A DNA stretch of 64,000 nucleotides from Cacajao melanocephalus (Eukaryota > Chordata > Mammalia > Primates > Pitheciidae): NCBI GenBank assembly GCA_963573385.1, contig CAUYLG010021626.1, forward strand, positions 1 through 64,000, written 5' to 3'. The notes below the pieces were generated by a model that did no database searches, had not been told where the DNA came from, and was given only the letters and a program-made list of their open reading frames with translations. A program made the translations under genes and the position numbers. This document shows positions 56,601 through 64,000 of this stretch, one piece after another; the stretch's first letter is position 1, and the number at the start of each line of letters is the position of its first letter.

Positions 56601-56753
56601 AGTGGCCACAACTGTAGTCCCAACTACTCGGGAGGCTGATATGGGAGGATCAGTTGAGCCCAGGAGCTCGAGGCTGCAGGGAGCTACGATCATGCCCTGC
56701 ACTCCAGTATGGGTGATGGATTGAGACTCTGTCTCAAAAAAGAAAAAAAAAAT
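56601..56753 (+). repeat. Alu right-monomer fragment
   Basis: GTGGCCACAACTGTAGTCCC to GACTCTGTCTC and tail. Confidence 0.9.
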
Positions 56754-56967
56754 GGCAAAAGTGACGGCATGCCAACTCTGAGATTACAAGACTGTGACCT
56801 CCACCATGTTTGCCCCCCTGCTCCTGCCCTTATGCCTCTTGGAGACCTCATTTTAAGGGAAGCAAATGGCCATGTTGTAAATTGCACTATGGAAAGGACA
56901 ACATGGCAGGAAACTGACGTATCACTGATGTGAATGAACTTGGAAGCCTACCCTCCCCTCGTCTAGC

Positions 56968-57233
56968 TTTTTTTTTTTTTTTTTTTTGGACAGGGTCTCC
57001 CTCCGTCACTCAAGCTGGAGTACACTGGTGCAATCTTGGCTCACTGCAGCCTCTGCCTCTCGGTCAAGTGATCCTCTTGCCTCAGCCTCCCAGAGCTGAG
57101 ACTAGGCATGCACCACCATGCTTGGTTTTTAAATTTTGTATAGAGATGGGGTTTTCACTATGTTGCCCAGGCTGGCCTCTAATTGCTGGACTCAAGAGAT
57201 CCTTTGATCTTGGCCTCCTAAAGTGCTGGGCTT
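56968..57233 (-). repeat. Alu, old, antisense
   Basis: T-run, GGACAGGGTCTCCCTC to AAAGTGCTGGGCTTGGC, immediately joined to the next Alu. Confidence 0.93.
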
Positions 57234-57525
57234 GGCCTGGCATGGTGGCTCACACCTGTAATCCCAGCACTTTGGGAGGCTAAGGCGAGAAGAGTGCTTA
57301 AATCCAAAGTTCAAGACCAGCTCAGCAACACAAAGAGACCTGGTCTGTACAAAAAATACAAAATTAGCTGGCCGTGGTAGTATGTGACTGTAGTCCCAGC
57401 CACTTGGTAGGCTGAGGTGGGAGGGTCACTTGAGCCCAGGAGGTCAAGGCTTTAGTAAGCCATGATCACACCACTGCCCTCAGCTTGGGTGACAGAGTGA
57501 GACCCTGTATTAAAAAAAAAAAAAG
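57234..57525 (+). repeat. Alu, head to head with the previous one
   Basis: CCTGGCATGGTGGCTCACAC to GACCCTGTAT and A tail. Confidence 0.93.
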
Positions 57526-57683
57526 CAAATGGAAACCAAATTACATTACATTGAAGAAATAATAAAGATCAGAATGAAAACCAATAAAATAGAAACCAAA
57601 AAGCTATAAAGAAATTAAGTAAAAAGTTGTTTTAATTGTATGTTAGCATAGAATAACTGAAATTGAAATTAAAAAACCATTTA

Positions 57684-57990
<307 letters not shown>

Positions 57991-58051
57991 TTACAACAGC
58001 ATCATAAAATATACAATGCTCAGGATAAAGCTGATAAAAGTTAAGAAGCAC

Positions 58052-58480
58052 TATTTTTTTTGAGATGAGTCTTGATTCGTCGCCCAGGCTGGAGTGCAGT
58101 GGTGAAATCTTGAATGTGCAATCTCTGCCTCCACCTCCTTGGTTCAAGCGATTCTCCCGGCTCATCCTCTCGAGTATCTGGGAATACAGTCACCCGCCAC
58201 CATGCCTCACTAATTTTTGCTTTTCTGTTTTTTAGATGGAGTCTCACTCTGTTGCCCAGGCTGGAGTGCAATGGCGTGGTCTCCGCTCACTGCAACCTCT
58301 GCCTCCAGATTCAAGTGATTCTCCTGCCTCAGCCTCCCAAGTAGCTGGGATTACAGGTGCCCTCCACCATGCCCGGCTAATTTTTTATTTTGTAATTTTG
58401 TATTTTCCTGACCTCATGATCTGCCCGCCTCGACCTCCCAAAGTGCTGGGATTACAGGTGTGAGCCACTGTGCCTGGCCA
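58052..58480 (-). repeat. Two antisense Alus, the first without its left monomer
   Basis: 58052-58216 stops at CTAATTTTTG. 58217-58480 is a second, shortened Alu ending CACTGTGCCTGGCC. The first does not resume afterwards. Confidence 0.9.
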
Positions 58481-58621
58481 GGACCTACACATTGAAAGCT
58501 GCTGAGGGAAATTAAAGACAACTTAAATAAATGAAACAAAGACTCAGTATTATAAATTCTCTCCAAATTCACCTATAGATTCAACACAACCCCAGTCAAA
58601 ATTCCAACTTTTTAAAAATAG

Positions 58622-58920
58622 AGGCTGGGCGTGGTGGCTGATGCCTGTAATCCCAGCACTTTGGGAGGCCGAGGCAGGTGGGTCACGAGGTCAGGAGTTC
58701 CAGACTAGCCTGACCAACATGGTGAAACCCGGTCTCTACTAAAAATACAAAAATTAGCTGAATGTGTTGGTACATGCCTATAATCCCAGCTACTCAGGAG
58801 GCTGAGGCAGGACAATTGCTTGAACCCAGGAGGTGGAAGTTGCAGTGAGTCAAGATTGTGCCACTGCACTCCAGCCTGGGCGAGAGAGTGAGACTCCACC
58901 TCAGAAAGAAAAAAAAAATA
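58622..58920 (+). repeat. Alu
   Basis: GGCTGGGCGTGGTGGCTG to GACTCCACCTC and tail. Confidence 0.96.
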
Positions 58921-59448
58921 GAAATTTATGAGCGGATAATAAAATTCATATGGCCAAGAACCCAAATAACTAAAACAACTTTGAAAAGGAAAAGAAACTG
59001 GGGGACTGACACCATGTGACTTCAACACTTCTTGTAAACCTACCACAATCAACGTAGGGTGTTACTGGTGTCAAGATACAAAAATAGATCAATGGAACAA
59101 AATAGGAATCCAGAAATAAACAGGCTGACACATTATACTCAATTGATTTCCAACAAACATGTACAATGCGGTTCAGTGGAACAAATTTCCACTTTTCAAC
59201 AAATGGTGCTGGAACATTTTATATACCCACACTCAAACGAAAAAGAAAAGTAACTTCAATCCATATTTTATACTATATACCAAAATTAAGCCAAAATGGG
59301 TAATAAACCTAAATGTAATATATAACATTATGAAACTTCTAAAAAAAAAAACAAAAACAGAAATCTTTGTGAACTTAGGTTAGAAAAAGATTTCTTAGAT
59401 CCACTATGAAAATTAAGAAATTCTGCACTGTGAAAGACACAGTAATAG

Positions 59449-60100
<652 letters not shown>

Positions 60101-60249
60101 AACATTTTTATATATAACTTGTTTATAGCTTATGTTACATGCAATTAGATACCTACCAAAAGAAGTATGAGTGTTATTTGTTGTTTTTCCATGTAGTTTC
60201 TACCTCAGATTTTGTTCACACTGAAGTCATGTACCTGACTGTTGTGCAG

Positions 60250-60850
60250 TTATTGTGCTTGACATAGAAATCAGAAAATGGGGAAAGATTTTACCTCAGA
60301 AGTACGATCCTCAGAGCAGACATTTTCCTTTGAGTCCGGAGTGACAGCTGTGTAACCTGGTCATTCTACCACTAAGAATTGCAGTGTATTCTGTCAGCCC
60401 CTGGACCTAGTCTTGTCCGTGACAGTTTTGACAAATAAGAGAAGTGATGCTGTGTGGCTTCCAAGGCTGGGTATAAGAAGCTGCAAAGCATTCCCTGGGT
60501 CTCCTAAGAGTCTTGCTCTAGGGAAAGCTGGCTGTGTGGAATAACTCATCTAGTCATTTTGTGAGAAAATCCAAACAAGTTGTGGCATTAGCCTGTGTGG
60601 AAACGTCTGATGTGCCCTGGGTGTGCCATCCATACCAGCCAGGGCGCCAGGTGTATGGGAGAGCAAGTCTTCAGATGACTTTGGCCTCACACATCATCTA
60701 ACCTAATCACACCCAAATAGGGGACCCCATCTGAGAACAGCAGAGACTGAGCCTGTCTCCAGACTCAGGAGGGAGAATAGGTTGTTTGAAGACCCTAGGT
60801 TTTGGAGTGGTTTGTGATACACCAATAGATAATCACAACAGTAGCAAAAA
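60250..60850 (+). mobile_element. MLT1-type MaLR LTR, diverged
   Basis: Contains patterns such as GGCTTCCAAGGCTGGGTATA, CTTGCTCTAGGGAAAGCTGG and CTTCAGATGACTTTGGCC, in MLT1 order. Ends are unclear. Confidence 0.6.
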
Positions 60851-60892
60851 TATATGTAAGGCAAAGCTGACAGGGCTTTGGCTGGGGAACAC

Positions 60893-61026
60893 TTCTTTTT
60901 ACAGGGTTTTGCTTGGCTGCCCAGGCCGGAGTACAGTGGCATGATCTTGGCTCACCTGCAGCTTTAACCTCCTGGGCTCAAGTGATCCTCCTGCTGAGTA
61001 GCTGGGACTATAGGTTCGCATCAACA
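60893..61026 (-). repeat. Alu monomer-like fragment
   Basis: TTTACAGGGTTTTGCTTGG to GACTATAGGTTCGCATC, a single right monomer or free monomer. Confidence 0.85.
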
Positions 61027-61590
61027 CAAATACTTCTATTGTGAACTTTAATGCTTAATTAATATGGGTATCTCCAAGCAAGTGAGTGAAGAAAACGTGT
61101 ATCTTTCTGACATTAAAATGGGTACTATTTTGGCTATATGTATACTGTTTTTATTTAGCTGCTAACTTCACTTTGGAACTAACAAGTTGATATTTAATGT
61201 AAATATAATCAACTCCCATTCTGCTACTACCACTTTAAATAACACCACAGATGCCAGATTTCAGTGATTAGGGGAGAATTGGGGAAAAAGATAAACTGTA
61301 AGGATCTAAGAAAAAGTGCATTTATTGCCTAAATAGGGTGCCAACAATAATGCTTTACATTGTGACGTTAAGTTGTCACAAAAAATACCATGCTCTCTGT
61401 GGCAAAATCAGTCATGTCAGCATGCTAGCTCTACAGAGAAGCAGCCATGTTTCACTTTTATCCCCGAAGACTAATCAGCTTACAAACAGAAAGTACCAGC
61501 CTTAAATCAACATGAAATCTACCACTGGTACTGGAAAAAATCCAAAGAATACTCCTGACTTACAATAAATCAGTGACATAATCTTCATTA
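61027..61590. other. Intergenic, unclassified
   Basis: No repeat family or gene is recognised. Confidence 0.5.
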
Positions 61591-62017
61591 CTTTTTTTTT
61601 TTCAGTCTTTCTCTGTTGCCCAAGCTAGAGTGCCGTGGTATGATCTTGGCTCACTGCAACCTCTGCCTCCTGGGTTCAGCAATTCTTCATGCCTCAGCCT
61701 CCCAAGTAGTTGGGACTACAAGCACACATCACCATGCCCAGCTAATTTTTTTTTTTTTAAGACAGGGTTTCACCACGTTGGCCAGGGTGGTCTTCATCTC
61801 CTGACATGGTGATCCACCCGCCTTGGCTTCCCAAAGTGCTGGGATTACAGGCATGAGCCACCACATCCGGCCACCCAGCTAATTTTTGTAGTTTTAGTAA
61901 AGATGGGATTTCACCGTGTTGGCCAGGCTGGTCTCAAACTCCTGACCTCAGGTGATCTGCCTGCCTCAGCTTCCCAAAGTGCTGGGAACACACTCATGCA
62001 CCACCACTCCTGGCCAG
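61591..62017 (-). repeat. Alu with a duplicated left monomer
   Basis: Right monomer 61591-61736, then two left monomers in series. CCCAGCTAATTTTT recurs at 61737 and 61874, a 137-bp period. Confidence 0.9.
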
Positions 62018-62157
62018 TGACATAAGCTTTAAATTGATAGGACACAATGGCAAGTGTCAAAGGTGAGTGGAAGAATATCACCAGACAATTATGAAGTGCA
62101 TTTGTCACAGTTTAAGAGCAGAAAAAAGAAATCTAAGCTGAATTTTTATACAAGTCT

Positions 62158-62163
62158 TTATTT
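62158..62163 (-). terminator. Candidate polyadenylation signal AATAAA
   Basis: A canonical hexamer at the end of the UTR-like stretch. Confidence 0.4.
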
Positions 62164-62261
62164 ACAACTTGTTTAACAACTGTACACTTTTTGCAGCCTT
62201 GAAAACATTTTTGTACTTGAATGGGAAAATATAGTTTGACCAAATCTTAACTTTATTCTTC

Positions 62262-62322
62262 ATATACATATACATATATTATATGCATACATATAAACAC
62301 ATACATATAATACCATAATTAA
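62262..62322. repeat. CATATA-type low-complexity tract
   Basis: Imperfect ACATAT and ATACAT repeats. Confidence 0.8.
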
Positions 62323-63215
62323 TTGTCAGTCGTAAAATAAAAAGGAGTAAGTGATATCAAAATATAAGATTTCAAAAACACTAAAAATCCATCTTCTGGT
62401 GGTTTCCTGGACTTTATGTTTTTGTGATTTTAGTTAAAATTTCTTACTGAGGCTCTTTAACAAGTCACTCACCTCAGAAAAACAGCAAGAAAACCCACCA
62501 ATCTCAACACATAGTAAATGGTTGGAAAACTCAGTAAACAGGTGGAAAAATGCTTGAACATCATTATGTAAAACATTACTAAATCTGTATTTCATTTTTG
62601 AAGTGAGAAGTTCCAAGTCCGATGTGGACATTGTTTTTGGATTATAATGACAAAGAATGAAATTGTGAAAATGTAAATTCAATAGTCAATCAGAAATAAG
62701 AATATACCTAGCTATATCCTTTCTGCAAAGACTAAAATGCAAGGTGGATTACTACAATGTCAAATATGAAACTAACAACAATTCACAGAACAATCGATAG
62801 TACTTAAGACATGAATATAAGGCTTCAGAGGTGGGGCTGTACTCAATACAACTCCAGCTCCAATGTACTAAGGTCGTCCAGCTCATCTAAAAAGTTTAAA
62901 AAATACTACAGGGGAAAAAAAGCCTCTTTCTATCCCCAAATTTTTGTTATAATTTATTAATCAAACTAAGGCAAATTATTATCAGATATGTTTAAATTTT
63001 ACCATTCATTATATAATCAAAAATTGAGTGTTATAAATGGTGGGCAATTGTCAAAACATCAAAATTGCAGAACAAAATAAACCTAGAAGTTATATTCTAA
63101 GTACGAAGCATTCTGAATTACACAGAACCTGTAAAACAGCAAAGTTCATGACAGCGATGATATTTTAGTGCATTTGAATTATAAATAACTAAGGCTATTA
63201 AAAAATAAAAGAAGG

Positions 63216-63577
<362 letters not shown>

Positions 63578-63709
63578 TTATATTCAGAGTAAAATGCTAT
63601 TTTTTATTTCAAGCATATTGAAAACTTCCCTTAACTAATATGAATCACTACAGAATACATATTAAAGTAGGTCACCAAGAAGATAATAAACCGAAGTCAC
63701 ACCACTTAC

Positions 63710-63787
63710 TCATCTGTACTTGAACTACAATTTAAGAATTTCATCATAACTTGCTTAGAATTTGATACTGCTGGATCAAGTCTGTTG
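63710..63787 (-). other. Candidate internal exon (78 nt)
   Basis: A pyrimidine-rich acceptor ending AATCAAG and a strong donor GA|GTAAGT bound one open frame: NRLDPAVSNSKQVMMKFLNC then SSSTD. The other two frames have stops. Joined directly to the candidate exon at 62886 it would end one codon later (GAA, then TGA). No family is recognised. Confidence 0.4.
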
Positions 63788-64000
63788 CTTGATTACAAAA
63801 ATTTAAAGAGAAAGAGGAAAGCATCAAGATTTCCTAACAAAATAATTCTAACTAAGCACCAAGCTGACTCAAAAGGATTATGGTTAGTCCCTTATTTCTA
63901 TTAAAAAATTTAGACATGTTACAATAGATCCATTTAGCTATGTTAAGCACTTTAGTAATAGGCCAAGTAAATTAATACTTTTGATTAGCTAAGTCACTGG

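Larger units (their letters stand above)
62140..62886 (-). other. Candidate terminal exon of an unidentified gene
   Basis: An acceptor-like TTTTTTAAACTTTTTAG precedes 62886, and AATAAA is at 62163-62158. The first bases can read ELDDLSTLELELY then TGA (62845-62843) in one phase. The remainder, about 700 bp, is repeat-free and UTR-like. I do not recognise the peptide. Confidence 0.35.

Noticed and set aside
62434..62682. An 82-codon minus-strand frame
   Set aside because: It lies in the AT-rich UTR-like stretch, has no recognised family and no splice support.

Overview
This is primate nuclear DNA. Alu SINEs in many states of decay cover a large part of the 64 kb, together with a primate-type L1, MIR, MER5A, Tigger1 and MaLR LTRs, and the genes are split by introns. 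The one gene I can read completely is FNTA, the alpha subunit shared by protein farnesyltransferase and geranylgeranyltransferase I. It lies on the minus strand as nine exons between the start codon at 45098-45096 and the stop at 4008-4006. All splice sites are GT-AG, all phases join, and the exons give a 379-residue protein, the usual length. Exon 1 differs from the human protein I remember at about five places and exon 6 at one, and the gene is longer than I remember for human. I therefore favour a non-human simian primate, as an inference that an alignment would settle.

Layout. 1-3500 is repeat-rich DNA downstream of FNTA. 3505-4128 is the last exon with its 3' UTR and AATAAA signal. Intron 7 (4581-12921) holds an Alu split by a full-length but dead L1. 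Intron 6 holds a Tigger1 DNA transposon. Intron 5 holds a nearly full-length U1 snRNA-like sequence. Intron 4 holds a C/A-rich minisatellite and many Alus. Intron 3 holds two processed pseudogenes, AP3S1 and S100A11, the second apparently inserted into the first. Exon 1 lies in a GC-rich CpG island (about 44640-45500) with ETS and GC-box motifs. From 45.5 to 62 kb the sequence is intergenic and almost entirely layered repeats. At 62.1-63.8 kb splice-site-bounded segments and a polyadenylation signal on the minus strand suggest the 3' end of another gene, which I could not identify.

The most unusual sequence is at 48338-48401. A 34-nt copy of the 5' half of tRNA-Gly(GCC), without an A tail, is inserted in an Alu and flanked by a perfect 15-bp target-site duplication. 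It looks like a retrotransposed tRNA half. About 450 bp away another Alu holds a 37-bp insert (17 unidentified bases plus an A-rich tail), again with a perfect 15-bp duplication. Six insertions or duplications in this window, including an entire L1, fall in the same A-rich linker in the middle of an Alu. The tRNA half does not.

FNTA is the only gene here with an intact reading frame. I found no prokaryotic, CRISPR or operon-type features, and apart from FNTA nearly all reading frames lie in Alu, L1 or other repeats.
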